The notes: a model not told the origin generated them from the letters alone. A DNA stretch of 64,000 bases from DAIDKA01 sp035487155 (GCA_035487155.1 DATHMK010000088.1:48086-112085); one strand, 5' to 3'. Positions 41,289-50,776 are shown, counted from the stretch's first letter. Translations and numbers: made by a program.

Positions 41289-44153
41289 ATGCAACGTGCC
41301 CCCTCAGACTACGATCCGGCCGAGAACGGACTCACGGCTGCGACGGCCGTGCTGGAGGGGCTGCCCCTGCCGGTGCTGGTGCTGGATCAGCGCGAACGCA
41401 TTCGATTCGCCAATGCCCCCATCGTGCATCTGTTTGGCTATGCGCTGGTGGAATTGATCGACAAGCCCGTGGCGTTGCTGTTTCCGGCGGAATTGCGCGC
41501 TGCTGAACCGTATCCGTTCAGCCAGTGGCTGGCAACCCGGTTCAAGACGCCGGAGGAATCCACCGTGCGCATGCAAGGGGTGCGCAAGGACGGCAAGCGC
41601 CTGGCCTTTTGCCTGAAGTATGGTCGCTTCGACACCAGCTCGGAGCCCTTCGCGGTCTGCGTCATTCAGGACGACACCGGGACGGGTATTCAGAACCTTG
41701 CGCTGACGCAGCGGCGCCTCAACGAGGCGCAGCGCATCGCCAAAGTCGGCAGCTGGACCTGGGACTTCCCGACCGACACCCATTGGTGGTCCGACGAGCT
41801 GTACCGCATGCTCGAAGTGGAGCCCGACACCGGGGAGCGCCCCTACGATCGATTCCTGGCGATGGTGCATCCGCAGGACCGGCCGCGTCTGGCTCAGGCC
41901 CGCAAGCGAACTCTGGCGGGCGAGGACGGCGACCCGGCCGATGTACGGATCAGATTGGCCAGTGGCGAGGAACGAGTCATTCAGGCCCGTGGGCGAGCCA
42001 CCCTGGACGCCCAGGGGCGCCCGCTGATTGCGCACGGAACCCTGCAGGACATCACCGAACAACGGGTCACGCAGACGGCTCTGAAGCTGACCGAGCTGCG
42101 CTATCGGGAGACGCAGCGCCTGGCGAAGATCGGCAATTGGGAATGGGATCTGACCAATGGCAAGAGCTGGTGGTCGGATGAGCTGTACCAGATCCTGGAA
42201 GAAGACCCGGCACAGTATCCGGCGGATTTCGACCGCTTCCTGCAGCGGGTACATCCGGCCGACCGGGCCGACCTGCAGCGGCGCCAGTCGCGGATCGCCA
42301 TGGGGCCCAATGCCTACAAGGACTCCGAAACCCGCCTGGTCCTGCGCAGCGGCAAGGAGAAGATCGTCCAGCACTCCGTGGAGGTGCGCACCAACGAAGA
42401 TGGCCAGCCGACGGCGGTGGTCGGAACCATTCTCGACATTACCGAACGGCGCGCGCTCGAGGCCCTGGTACGCGACAGTGAGGCCCGCTATGCGGGTACC
42501 GTGGAACTGGCGGCCGTGGGCATCGCCCATGTGGATCCCGGCGGCAAATTGATCTGGACCAACAGCTCCATGCACGACATCCTGGGATACAGCAAGCAGG
42601 AACTCGAGTGTCTCACCGTCTGGGACATCTCACATCCGGACGATGTGCACGTCACGGATCGTGAGCGTGCCCGCATGCATGCGGGAGAGCTGGACTCCCT
42701 GCGCACCGAGAAACGCTACATCCGCAAGGACGGCGCCGTCATCTGGGTCAAGATCTCCTGTGCCGCCCGACGTGATGCGAATGGCAAACTCCTCTATGAC
42801 ATCTCCGTCGTCGAAGACATCACGCCGCAAAAGGCCGCCGAGGCGCGCATTCAGTACCTTGCCACGCATGACGCCCTGACCGGCCTGCCCAATCGCGTGC
42901 TGTTCACCGAAACGCTGGCGCGCAGCATCGAAGCCGCGCGGGCGGGCGACCGGCAATGCGCGCTCATCTTCATCGATCTGGATCGGTTCAAGATCGTCAA
43001 CGATTCGCTGGGACATGACGCCGGCGACCAGCTTCTCAAGGAGGTCGCCCAGCGCATTCGCCGCTCGGTCGGTCCTTCTGATGTCACGGCGCGCTTCGGT
43101 GGCGATGAATTCGTCGTGCTGCTGGGCCAGGTTTCGGACCGCGCGGTGGCCGCCGCCGCGGCCGGCAGGATTCTGTCTGCCTTGCAGGACCCGGTACGCA
43201 TCATGAACTATGACTGCCGGGTGACCGCCAGCATTGGCATCGCGATGTTTCCCGGGGACGCCGCCGAGGCCGCCACGCTGATGAAGCACGCGGACATGGC
43301 CATGTACCTGGCCAAGGAGGAGGGCAAGAACAATTGCCAGTTCTACTCTTCGGTGTCGGCACCGATGTCAGTGGAGCGCATCGTACTGGAGACCCACCTG
43401 GTCAACGCGCTGCAGCGCAACGAGTTCTCGCTTCAGTATCAGCCGAAAATCGCCATCGCCACCGGCAGGATCTGCGGCGTCGAAGCCTTGCTGAGGTGGC
43501 GCAATCCGCAGCTGGGTCGAGTGCCGCCGAGTGCCTTCATTCCCGTGGCCGAGGACACCGGTCTCATCGTTCCGATAGGCAAGTGGGTGTTGCGAACGGC
43601 CTGCGGACAAAGCGCCGCCTGGCGGCGCGCGGGTCTGCCGGCGCTGGGCATGGCGGTGAACCTGTCGCCGCGTCAGTTCAAGGACCCGGGCCTCGCCCGG
43701 GATGTGACTGAGACCCTGCGGGAGAGTGGCCTTGAGGCGCAGCTGCTGGAGCTGGAGATCACCGAAGGCATGATCATGAACAGCATTGATCAGGCGGTGC
43801 AGGCGGCCACGGTCATCAAGAGCATCGGCGTGCGTCTGGCCATCGATGATTTCGGTACCGGTTACTCCTCGCTCTCGCAGTTGAAGCGCTTTCCCATCGA
43901 CACCCTGAAGATCGATCGATCCTTCATCCATGAGCTCCCGGACAACTCCGAAGACATGGCCATCACCGAGTCCATCATCAGTCTGGGCAAGGCACTCGGG
44001 GTCAACGTGGTCGCCGAGGGAGTGGAAACCACCGCACAGGAAACTTTCCTGCGCAACCATGGCTGCGATGAAATCCAGGGCTTCCTCTATGGCGAGCCCT
44101 GCGATCCTGATGATTTCGTAAAGCTCTTCCAGAAAATGAGCGCGCGCGCTTAA
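41289..44153 (+). CDS. PAS-PAS-PAS-PAS-GGDEF-EAL cyclic-di-GMP protein
   Basis: A 954-residue cytoplasmic-looking protein without a signal or membrane helix. Four PAS-type domains occupy about residues 10-510 (for example WTWDFPTDTHWWSDELY and WEWDLTNGKSWWSDELY, two similar PAS units). The GGDEF domain (about 520-690) keeps FIDLDRFKIVND and ARFGGDEFV, so synthesis of c-di-GMP is possible; the inhibitory RxxD site is absent (GPSD). The EAL domain keeps EALLRW, NLSPRQF, LEITEG, IDDFGTGYSSL, LKIDRSFI, AEGVET and EIQGF, so phosphodiesterase activity is expected. The net output presumably depends on PAS sensing. Confidence 0.95.
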   Translation: MQRAPSDYDPAENGLTAATAVLEGLPLPVLVLDQRERIRFANAPIVHLFGYALVELIDKPVALLFPAELRAAEPYPFSQWLATRFKTPEESTVRMQGVRKDGKRLAFCLKYGRFDTSSEPFAVCVIQDDTGTGIQNLALTQRRLNEAQRIAKVGSWTWDFPTDTHWWSDELYRMLEVEPDTGERPYDRFLAMVHPQDRPRLAQARKRTLAGEDGDPADVRIRLASGEERVIQARGRATLDAQGRPLIAHGTLQDITEQRVTQTALKLTELRYRETQRLAKIGNWEWDLTNGKSWWSDELYQILEEDPAQYPADFDRFLQRVHPADRADLQRRQSRIAMGPNAYKDSETRLVLRSGKEKIVQHSVEVRTNEDGQPTAVVGTILDITERRALEALVRDSEARYAGTVELAAVGIAHVDPGGKLIWTNSSMHDILGYSKQELECLTVWDISHPDDVHVTDRERARMHAGELDSLRTEKRYIRKDGAVIWVKISCAARRDANGKLLYDISVVEDITPQKAAEARIQYLATHDALTGLPNRVLFTETLARSIEAARAGDRQCALIFIDLDRFKIVNDSLGHDAGDQLLKEVAQRIRRSVGPSDVTARFGGDEFVVLLGQVSDRAVAAAAAGRILSALQDPVRIMNYDCRVTASIGIAMFPGDAAEAATLMKHADMAMYLAKEEGKNNCQFYSSVSAPMSVERIVLETHLVNALQRNEFSLQYQPKIAIATGRICGVEALLRWRNPQLGRVPPSAFIPVAEDTGLIVPIGKWVLRTACGQSAAWRRAGLPALGMAVNLSPRQFKDPGLARDVTETLRESGLEAQLLELEITEGMIMNSIDQAVQAATVIKSIGVRLAIDDFGTGYSSLSQLKRFPIDTLKIDRSFIHELPDNSEDMAITESIISLGKALGVNVVAEGVETTAQETFLRNHGCDEIQGFLYGEPCDPDDFVKLFQKMSARA

Positions 44154-44156
44154 AGC

Positions 44157-45266
44157 TCAGTGCGCCGGTCCCTCCAGAACCCCGGCCACCTTGAGGCGGA
44201 TTTTATACACCGCATCGCAGGCGGCGATGTAGAGCGTCTTGCCGTCCCGGTCACCGAAGGCCACGTTGGTCGCGCAGATCTGTTTCTTCGGCTCCGCGCC
44301 CAGCACCGGCAGATTGATCGTGCCCAGCAGTGTTCCGGAGGGCGCCGTCACACGCACCAGGCCAGGGCCGGCACCGCCGGTTGAGTAAATGTTGCCCTGG
44401 GAGTCGCAGCGCATGCCATCCCCGATGCCGGCACCCTGCGTAAAGAGCGTCCCCTCACCGAGGGTGTCATCGGGTTTCACCACGTAGCGCATCATCTTGT
44501 TGAAAGCGCTCAGATACAGATATTTCTCATCCGCGGAAAGCGTGATGCCATTGGGAATTCCGCCCAGCTGTTGGTCGGTCAATAACTGCACGGTGCGCCC
44601 GTCCTTGATCAGCCATACGGCATCCTGGAGTTCCTTCACCGGGCTTTTCATGGCCCCGCGCAGCCCGAAATCGTTGTCGGTCATGTAGACGGCACCGTCG
44701 GATTTGATGGAGATGTCGTTGGGACCATTGAAGCGCTTGCCGCCGACTCCCTCGGACAGCACCGTATGCCGACCATCGGCCTCCAGGCGCATCACCCTGC
44801 GGTCATCATCGGCGCACCAGAGGATCCGGCCCTGGGGGTCGACTCCGGAGCAGGATGGGCCGATCAGCAGCACATGCGAACGCCCGGCGCGGGTCTGAGC
44901 ACCCACGTTCTCGACGTCATCACCGGAATAGCCCGCCTTCTCCATGAACACCGAGACGGTGTTATCAGGCGCGATCTTGTACAGGACATTATCGAGCAGG
45001 CCGCCCACCAGCAGGAAGCCGCTGCCATGGTCATCGCGCACCCAGGTGGTTCCTTCGTTCAGCCCAAACCCCGAGGCCACCCATTCCACCTGGGCGTCGG
45101 GCGCGATCAGGGCATCCAGGCCAGGGTCCAGGCGCGAGATGCTCCAGGGCTTCGGGACAGGCGCCGGGCCGTCCCCGCGCATGTTTGCCATCTGCGCTGG
45201 CGCCGCCGCGGCGTACAGCATGCAGGCCAGTGCGATGCTCATCAGGCGTACTGAATGGGACGACAT
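44157..45266 (-). CDS. SMP-30/gluconolactonase-like secreted protein
   Basis: A 369-residue exported six-bladed propeller. ATG 45266 follows GGAG and starts a signal peptide ending near APAQMA; a much longer minus-strand frame continues upstream but is antisense to another gene. Metal-binding positions of the family are visible: Glu in GLNEGTTWVRDD, Asn in FNGPNDISIKSDG and Asp in GIGDGMRCDSQGN. These enzymes open sugar or other lactones using Ca2+ or Zn2+. The physiological substrate is unknown. Its stop is 4 bases from the convergent GGDEF/EAL gene. Confidence 0.9.
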   Translation of the reverse strand: MSSHSVRLMSIALACMLYAAAAPAQMANMRGDGPAPVPKPWSISRLDPGLDALIAPDAQVEWVASGFGLNEGTTWVRDDHGSGFLLVGGLLDNVLYKIAPDNTVSVFMEKAGYSGDDVENVGAQTRAGRSHVLLIGPSCSGVDPQGRILWCADDDRRVMRLEADGRHTVLSEGVGGKRFNGPNDISIKSDGAVYMTDNDFGLRGAMKSPVKELQDAVWLIKDGRTVQLLTDQQLGGIPNGITLSADEKYLYLSAFNKMMRYVVKPDDTLGEGTLFTQGAGIGDGMRCDSQGNIYSTGGAGPGLVRVTAPSGTLLGTINLPVLGAEPKKQICATNVAFGDRDGKTLYIAACDAVYKIRLKVAGVLEGPAH

Positions 45267-45383
45267 CACCGATCTCCGCGATTTCGTTGGCATGCTGCCG
45301 CACTGCGAGATGCAACTGTTGCTCTCGGACGCATAGACTATGAACTGCCCCGGTCCATAAATAAAATTTCGGTCAGAACAACG

Positions 45384-46463
45384 ATGAATGACACCGGTAC
45401 CGCTTACGGGCATCGAAAGCATCTGGCGGGCCTGTTGGTATGCGCAAGCCTGCTGCCTTTCGGCGCCCGGGGCCAAAGCGCCACCGACGGAGCTGATACT
45501 TCGGCTCCAGCCGCCGAAATTCAAACCGAGGAGCTGAGGGCGCCGCTGCTCATGAAAAGACCCGCGCTCAGCTATCCTGAGGAGGAAATGCACCGCAATG
45601 GCGAGGGTTGGGTACAACTGGGTTTGATGGTGGACCCCGTCGGCAAACCCTTCGAGGTGACCGTCGTGGCATCCAGCGGCGACAAAGTCTTCGAAAAGGA
45701 GGCGGTCCGCGCCGTCGAACAGGCCAGCTATCAGCCTGGCATGTTGAATGGCCGGCCGATCGAGTCCGCCACGCAGCTGAAGATCGTGTTCAGATTTTCG
45801 GAGCCGAGCACCGGGGCCAGCGAGGACTTCGTCCATCAGTACGTGAAGCTGCAGAAGGCCGTTGAGGCCAAAGACAGATCGGCAGCGGACAGGGCGCTCA
45901 AGAACCTCGAGGTCAGGAACCTGTACGAGGATGCCTACTTCGGCCTGGCGACCTTCATGTATGCCCGCCAGTGGGGCGATGAGGCCCAGCAGTTGTCCGG
46001 TCTGCGGCGGGCCATCGCCTATGAGAGCACGGCTCATTATCTGTCCGCGCAGCAATTCCGATCAGCTCTGGTGCAGTGCCTCGCGCTGGAGGTGAAACTG
46101 CATCACTATGCGGAGGCGCAACACCTGTGGGCCAATGTTCTGCGCTCTGGCATAGAGCCGGGGGCCATAGAGAAGATCAAGCCCATGATGCAACAGCTGA
46201 GTCGTATCCGGACCTCCGAGGGCGCCTACGACGTCTCCGGATCCCTGCCCGACGGCACATGGGGTTTGGACCTGTACAAAAGGAACTTTCACTTCAAGGT
46301 CAGCGCAGGACATATCGCCTATGTGAAGCTGCGCTGCTCCAGAGGCTTCGTTCGCTTCGCGTTCGATCCGGACATCCAGTACAGGATCAATTCGAAGTAC
46401 GGTGATTGCGAGATGGAGCTTGAGGGTGAAGTGGGAACCCAATTCACTCTCACTCAGTTCTGA
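45384..46463 (+). CDS. secreted protein with an internal TonB C-terminal-type domain
   Basis: A 359-residue protein with a signal peptide (about 1-30). A TonB-CTD-like segment lies early, at residues ~55-135: RPALSYPEEEMHRNGEGWVQ, then VDPVGKPFEVTVVASSGDKVFEKEAVRAVEQASYQPG cut here into two adjoining pieces for the family's beta-alpha-beta unit. The remaining ~220 residues are helical, TPR-like, with a Cys-containing beta end (YVKLRCSRGFVRF). There is no N-terminal membrane anchor and no Pro-rich spacer, so it cannot be a standard TonB energy transducer. It may recognise TonB partners or peptidoglycan in the periplasm. Confidence 0.82.
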   Translation: MNDTGTAYGHRKHLAGLLVCASLLPFGARGQSATDGADTSAPAAEIQTEELRAPLLMKRPALSYPEEEMHRNGEGWVQLGLMVDPVGKPFEVTVVASSGDKVFEKEAVRAVEQASYQPGMLNGRPIESATQLKIVFRFSEPSTGASEDFVHQYVKLQKAVEAKDRSAADRALKNLEVRNLYEDAYFGLATFMYARQWGDEAQQLSGLRRAIAYESTAHYLSAQQFRSALVQCLALEVKLHHYAEAQHLWANVLRSGIEPGAIEKIKPMMQQLSRIRTSEGAYDVSGSLPDGTWGLDLYKRNFHFKVSAGHIAYVKLRCSRGFVRFAFDPDIQYRINSKYGDCEMELEGEVGTQFTLTQF

Positions 46464-46466
46464 TGA

Positions 46467-46481
46467 CCCCGGGGACCGGGG
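46467..46481. terminator. small hairpin between convergent genes
   Basis: CCCCGG (46467-46472) and CCGGGG (46476-46481) pair around GGA, 4 bases after the TonB-domain gene stop and 21 bases from the opposite stop. No T-tract follows, so a bidirectional terminator is only possible. Confidence 0.35.
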
Positions 46482-46501
46482 ATCCCGATGGTTCGCGAAT
46501 A

Positions 46502-47197
46502 TTATGGACGCCATTCAATCGAGGCAATGAATCCCGCCGAATCAAAGCCGTAATTGGGATTGGTCAAGTACATGTCGGACATGTGTTGATCGACGATGCC
46601 CAGTGAAAAACGCCACTGTGGATTGGGCTGGTAGCGCAGCCCCAACCCCATCAGGTAGGTGAAGGCAACCTGGTCCTGCTGGCCGTAATAAACACGGCTG
46701 GCATCGGTCCCACCCACGCCGCCGCGAAATTCGATGTAGGGCGCCCAGGTGCCATCACCGGGCACGAACAGGTAGCGCAGGCTGCCGACCACTCCGGCGT
46801 AATAGTGCTCGGGCCCCTGGAGGATGTCGCTGTAAATACCACCGACGCTGCCTTGCCAGTAGCCGCGCAGAAAGCCCCAGCCATGGATCCGGGTCAGATC
46901 GTAGCGAGCCCCCATGATGTAGCTGTTCAGATGGTAATCGAAGGGATTCTTCGCATTGTCCTCACCGTGATAGCCCAACATGGAGAACCAGGGATTCTCC
47001 ACATCGTCGTACACGTAGGAGGATTCGAAATCCAAAGACCAGCGGCTGGGTGTCACGCTCTGCGTGGGGGAGCCGGACGCGGCAGCCGGGGAGGGCGGAT
47101 CATCGGCGGCGTAGGTCTGCGGCGCAGTGATCAGGAGGCCCACGAGGCCACTGAGGACGCCGCTCCAACGCCGCGATGGCGCGATTGGTTGGTCCAT
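46502..47197 (-). CDS. acyloxyacyl hydrolase / PagL-like outer-membrane protein
   Basis: A 231-residue exported protein. ATG 47197 starts a signal peptide ending in QTYAADD. The body is a beta-barrel pattern (YIMGARYDLTRIHGWGF, APYIEFRGGVGG) and the C-terminus DQHMSDMYLTNPNYGFDS matches the PagL active-site region, which removes the 3-O acyl chain of lipid A. The family usually reads H-x-S-N; here His and Ser are kept but Asn is Asp, and the downstream acidic residue is uncertain. Activity is therefore plausible but not assured. Confidence 0.75.
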   Translation of the reverse strand: MDQPIAPSRRWSGVLSGLVGLLITAPQTYAADDPPSPAAASGSPTQSVTPSRWSLDFESSYVYDDVENPWFSMLGYHGEDNAKNPFDYHLNSYIMGARYDLTRIHGWGFLRGYWQGSVGGIYSDILQGPEHYYAGVVGSLRYLFVPGDGTWAPYIEFRGGVGGTDASRVYYGQQDQVAFTYLMGLGLRYQPNPQWRFSLGIVDQHMSDMYLTNPNYGFDSAGFIASIEWRP

Positions 47198-47389
47198 TTG
47201 CGCTTGACCTCGTGCTTGGCCTCCTGACGTGCACGCGGGTGAAACAATGCCCACGCGTCCACTGCAAGATTAGCGTTACTTGAATAACGCCCGAAGCCGG
47301 ACGCGGTGCACAGCGGGTGGAGCTCTCTGCCTACAGGGTCCCAGTCGCGCGGGCCTAACCGCTTGCTTCAGCTAAGCGGAGACGGAAGG

Positions 47390-48421
47390 TCATTTGACGG
47401 GGGAGGGGCTGCGCTCCGTGAATTGTCTCTGGTGCCAATAGGGATACGCCGCAGGCCTGGCACTGGCCGCATCCAGGCGGGCGATCTGTGCAGGACTCAG
47501 GTTCCAGCCGATCGCGCCGAGGTTATCGCGTAGTTGCGCCTCGTTACGGGCGCCAATGATCACGTTGGACACCGTCGGGCGCTGCAGAACCCAGTTGAGC
47601 GCAAGCTGCGGAATGGTCTTGCCGGTTTCGCGTGCCAGTTCTTCCAGTGCATCGACGACGTCGAACAGGTAGTCCTCGGGCACCGGCGGACCAATGTCCA
47701 CCAGCAGCTGGGTGTTCAGCCGGCTGAGCTGCGGTCGAGGCTGGGCGCGGCGGATTTTTCCGGTGAGGCGTCCCCAGCCAAGCGGGCTCCAGACGATGGC
47801 GCCGACGCCCTGATCGATCGCGAGCGGCATCAGCTCCCATTCGTAGTCGCGTCCGACCAGAGAGTAGTAGGCCTGATGCGCTACATAACGTGCCAGACCG
47901 TATCGTTCCGAGACGGCGAGCGACTTCATCAGGTGCCAGCCAGAGAAGTTCGAGCAACCGATGTAGCGTACCTTGCCGGCCGTGATCAGATCATCCAGCG
48001 CCCTCAAGGTCTCCTCCACCGGTGTCGTCGCATCGAAGCCATGCATCTGATAAATGTCGATGTAGTCGGTGCCGAGCCGCTTGAGGCTGTCTTCGCAGGC
48101 TTTGAGCAGATGGAAACGGGAGGAACCGACATCGTTGGGACCCTGGCCGGTGCGAAAGGTCGCCTTGGTGGAGATCAGCACCTGCTGCCGCCGTCCGCGA
48201 ATGGCCGCGCCCAAAGCCGTTTCTGCCAGGCCCGCCGAATAGACATCAGCCGAATCGAACAGGGTGAGGCCGGCCTCCAGGCAGATCGACACCAGGCGCG
48301 TTGCTTCCTCGACGCTCGAGGTGCCGAAGCCCTCGAACGCGCCCTTGCCGCCAAAGCCCGCGGTACCGAAGCTCAAAACGGGAACCTTCAATCCCGAGCG
48401 ACCCAATTGACGATATTCCAT
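47390..48421 (-). CDS. aldo/keto reductase
   Basis: A 343-residue TIM-barrel oxidoreductase. Family marks are the start MEYRQLGRSGLKVPVLSFGT, active-site Asp and Tyr in LFDSADVYSAGLAE, Lys in LISTKATF and His in IYQMHGFDA. The cofactor segment near the end (QRPTVSNVIIGARNEAQL) fits NADPH binding. Such enzymes reduce aldehydes, ketones or sugars; the substrate is not readable. It is divergent from the DUF4124/YXWGXW gene with 67 bases between. Confidence 0.93.
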   Translation of the reverse strand: MEYRQLGRSGLKVPVLSFGTAGFGGKGAFEGFGTSSVEEATRLVSICLEAGLTLFDSADVYSAGLAETALGAAIRGRRQQVLISTKATFRTGQGPNDVGSSRFHLLKACEDSLKRLGTDYIDIYQMHGFDATTPVEETLRALDDLITAGKVRYIGCSNFSGWHLMKSLAVSERYGLARYVAHQAYYSLVGRDYEWELMPLAIDQGVGAIVWSPLGWGRLTGKIRRAQPRPQLSRLNTQLLVDIGPPVPEDYLFDVVDALEELARETGKTIPQLALNWVLQRPTVSNVIIGARNEAQLRDNLGAIGWNLSPAQIARLDAASARPAAYPYWHQRQFTERSPSPVK

Positions 48422-48488
48422 ATGAAGATGCTCCTCGATGTGAACGGTTTCGCGTGCCGGCGGCCCCGCAGCGCGCTAGAGTGCAATA

Positions 48489-49448
48489 ATGGACCATGCT
48501 CCACCAGTCCGGAATGCCTGCACTCGATGTTGGCGCCAAGCGATATCTGTGGCGCTATGCCTTTGTATCGGGTCGGGGATTGCGCGGGCCACTGAAATCT
48601 ACAAATCCGTGGACGCCGATGGGCATGTGACCTACAGCGATCGGCCCATCGTGTCCGATGCGCCCGCGGATCAAGGGCTGCTCAGTGATGGCAGCAGTGA
48701 CATGGGCGGGGTGGGTGCTACGAGTCCACCGCCGCCGCTGCCGGATGTCGATCAACCGCCCTGTCCGGAGGACGGAGACCTGTGGACTCCAGGCTATTGG
48801 GCCTGGGACGGAGCTGAATACTCCTGGGTATCCGGCGTTTGGGTCATTCCACCGGGTGTCGAGGTCTTCTGGACTCCCGGCTATTGGGGCTACAGCGGCA
48901 ACGTGTTTGTATTTCATCGTGGCTATTGGGGCCCGCGGGTGGGCTACTACGGCGGTATCAATTACGGTTTCGGATATCCGGGCACCGGCTACGTGGGCGG
49001 GCGTTGGGTGGGCAAGGTCTTCTTGTACAACAGCGCCGTGAATCACTTGGACGCGAGCATGCTCCGTCATGCTTATGATGAGCCCGAGAGCAACCACCGA
49101 AGCGCCAGTCGTGTGAGTTACAACGGCGGCCCCGGCGGTACCAGCACTGTCGCCAGCGCTCAGGACCGCCTGGCCGCTCAGTCACGTCTGCAGTCATCCG
49201 CGCAGCACATCCACTTGCAGGAAAATCCGGTGCCTTCGGCCCCGACACCCTCTGGCAGTGGGCAAAGCGCCGCGACCGCGAAACCGGCCGTCCCCCGGCC
49301 GCCGCCATCAGTCGCGCGCCGCACATCGGTCAGTGCCGTGACGGCGCCTGCGGCGCCGGCCAATGCCGCTACCCGGCCCGCGCCCACTACAGCGAAGACG
49401 GCACGACCACGGACTTCGCCGACAATCAGGTCGATTTCGATCAAGTAG
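48489..49448 (+). CDS. DUF4124 and YXWGXW-repeat secreted protein
   Basis: A 319-residue exported protein. After a signal peptide (to about residue 34) comes a DUF4124-like unit (EIYKSVDADGHVTYSDRP). It is followed by repeated aromatic motifs of the YXWGXW type (WTPGYWAWDGAEYSWVSG, FWTPGYWGYSGNVFVFHRGYWGP) and a Gly/Tyr-rich section. The final third is Ala/Pro/Ser/Thr-rich and low complexity. Function is unknown; such proteins are thought to sit at the cell surface or in the periplasm. Confidence 0.85.
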   Translation: MDHAPPVRNACTRCWRQAISVALCLCIGSGIARATEIYKSVDADGHVTYSDRPIVSDAPADQGLLSDGSSDMGGVGATSPPPPLPDVDQPPCPEDGDLWTPGYWAWDGAEYSWVSGVWVIPPGVEVFWTPGYWGYSGNVFVFHRGYWGPRVGYYGGINYGFGYPGTGYVGGRWVGKVFLYNSAVNHLDASMLRHAYDEPESNHRSASRVSYNGGPGGTSTVASAQDRLAAQSRLQSSAQHIHLQENPVPSAPTPSGSGQSAATAKPAVPRPPPSVARRTSVSAVTAPAAPANAATRPAPTTAKTARPRTSPTIRSISIK

Positions 49449-49456
49449 TCCGGGAA

Positions 49457-49738
49457 CTAGCTGGCGCTTCCCGCGGGCGGGGCAATCGGCGCACAGTTGG
49501 TTCGTCCCGACATCACGCAGTCCTGAAGTTTTCCCGTGCGATTCAACACGTGGACCAGGAACAGTCCGCCCAGTACCAGCAACAGGGTGATCACGAGGCC
49601 CGCCACCGCAGCGCGTCGCGAATCAGGGACCGGTGACGTCTCGGATGGCGGATCTTCGCCCCGCACGAAATACAGCGCCGGACCCCTGAAGAGCCTGGCG
49701 ATGAAGCCCGGACCCCATATTGGTTGGCCGTAAATCAT
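49457..49738 (-). CDS. small single-pass membrane protein of unknown function
   Basis: A 93-residue protein with one transmembrane helix (AGLVITLLLVLGGLFLVHVL, about residues 46-65) and a conserved-looking N-terminus MIYGQPIWGPGFIARLFRG. The C-terminal tail has two Cys (QDCVMSGRTNCAP), likely a periplasmic disulfide. The composition and good residue pattern support a real gene, though no family is recognised. Confidence 0.6.
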   Translation of the reverse strand: MIYGQPIWGPGFIARLFRGPALYFVRGEDPPSETSPVPDSRRAAVAGLVITLLLVLGGLFLVHVLNRTGKLQDCVMSGRTNCAPIAPPAGSAS

Positions 49739-49813
49739 GTGGCCGCAGCATAGCTCCTATGGACCCGCGCGCGCTGTGATTACGCATTGTAACAAGTGCG
49801 ATAGCGGAAGGGT

Positions 49814-50077
49814 CTATTCGCCATTGCGGGTGGCCCGGGCCCCGACCGCCGCCGCCTCTTTCTCGCAGACATAAGCGCCATTTTTCGTACGCCCATACCA
49901 GCGTTGGCCCTTGTAGTGCCAGATCCTGGTCGGCAGATTGAGCCAGACCACAATGTCTCGGGGACAATGGGTTTGGGCGTCGCGTTCGGTTGGGAACTGC
50001 ACCGGAGCGGCGGCCGGCTGGGCGTACGGGCTGGCGCAGAGGAGCAGCGCGGCCACCAAGAACAAGAGGCGTCGCAT
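49814..50077 (-). CDS. small secreted protein of unknown function
   Basis: An 87-residue protein. ATG 50077 follows a GGGGA ribosome-binding site and begins a signal peptide ending in PYAQPA. The mature part contains AQTHCPRDIVVWLNLPTRIW and YKGQRWYGRTKNGAYVCEKEA, with two Cys. I recall this pattern from many short proteobacterial hypothetical proteins. No reaction is known. Confidence 0.75.
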   Translation of the reverse strand: MRRLLFLVAALLLCASPYAQPAAAPVQFPTERDAQTHCPRDIVVWLNLPTRIWHYKGQRWYGRTKNGAYVCEKEAAAVGARATRNGE

Positions 50078-50236
50078 GCTGGATCCCCGCAATCAACCGT
50101 CGTGGACTGCAGTTTGCATAGGACCGCAGCGCACCAGCAAGACCCATAGGCCCGGGGTATTCGTCGGTGCGGATTTGCGCTAGGTTGCATCCTGCCTCAT
50201 CGGCATCAGTACAAAGAATCAGCCAGGGAGATGGAT

Positions 50237-50776
50237 ATGAAGCAATTGAACCTGATCGTGGGCACCATCCTCAGCATATTCCTGTCCGGCATCGCCTGCG
50301 CCAACTATGCGGACGATAGGGCGGAAATCGAGAATCTGTCTAATCGCTACATGATTGCCGTGGACGTGGGTGACATTGATACCGTCATGAAGACCTGGGC
50401 CGATGATGGTGAACTCGTCTGGGCCAGTGGAACGGAGCACGGCAAGGCCGCCATCCGCAAGGCCATGAGCGGCTTTTCCGAGGCGCGGATCAAGAGCATT
50501 CCCAAGGGCGCCACTTCATGGCCGCGTTCGCGGCACATCATTCTCAATCACGTCATCGATGTCAGCGGTGATACCGCCACGACCATTGCCTATTGGATCG
50601 AGATCACGAACAACACGCCCCAGAAGGACGTGCAGCTGGTTTACCTGGGTCACTACGAGGACCAGCTGGTCAGGCGCGGCGGCCACTGGCTGTTCAAGTC
50701 CCGCAAGGTCTACAACGAATCTCTGGCGAACAGGGCACTCTTCTATCCTGGCCTGGGTGAGAAGGACATCCGCTGA
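50237..50776 (+). CDS. secreted NTF2-like (SnoaL-type) protein
   Basis: A 179-residue protein. The ribosome-binding site AGGGAG directly abuts an ATG at 50231, so ATG 50237, six bases further on, is preferred. A signal peptide ends near IACANYA. The rest has the NTF2 pattern: DRAEIENLSNRYMIAVDVGD, the acidic TWADDGELVWASG, HIILNHVIDVSG and a final HWLFKSRKVYNES. NTF2-like domains act as isomerases, dehydratases or ligand binders; no catalytic set can be named. Confidence 0.85.
   Translation: MKQLNLIVGTILSIFLSGIACANYADDRAEIENLSNRYMIAVDVGDIDTVMKTWADDGELVWASGTEHGKAAIRKAMSGFSEARIKSIPKGATSWPRSRHIILNHVIDVSGDTATTIAYWIEITNNTPQKDVQLVYLGHYEDQLVRRGGHWLFKSRKVYNESLANRALFYPGLGEKDIR

Noticed and set aside
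45267..46055. Extension of the gluconolactonase frame far upstream
   Set aside because: The extra part is antisense to the TonB-domain gene; the signal peptide and ribosome site place the start at 45266.
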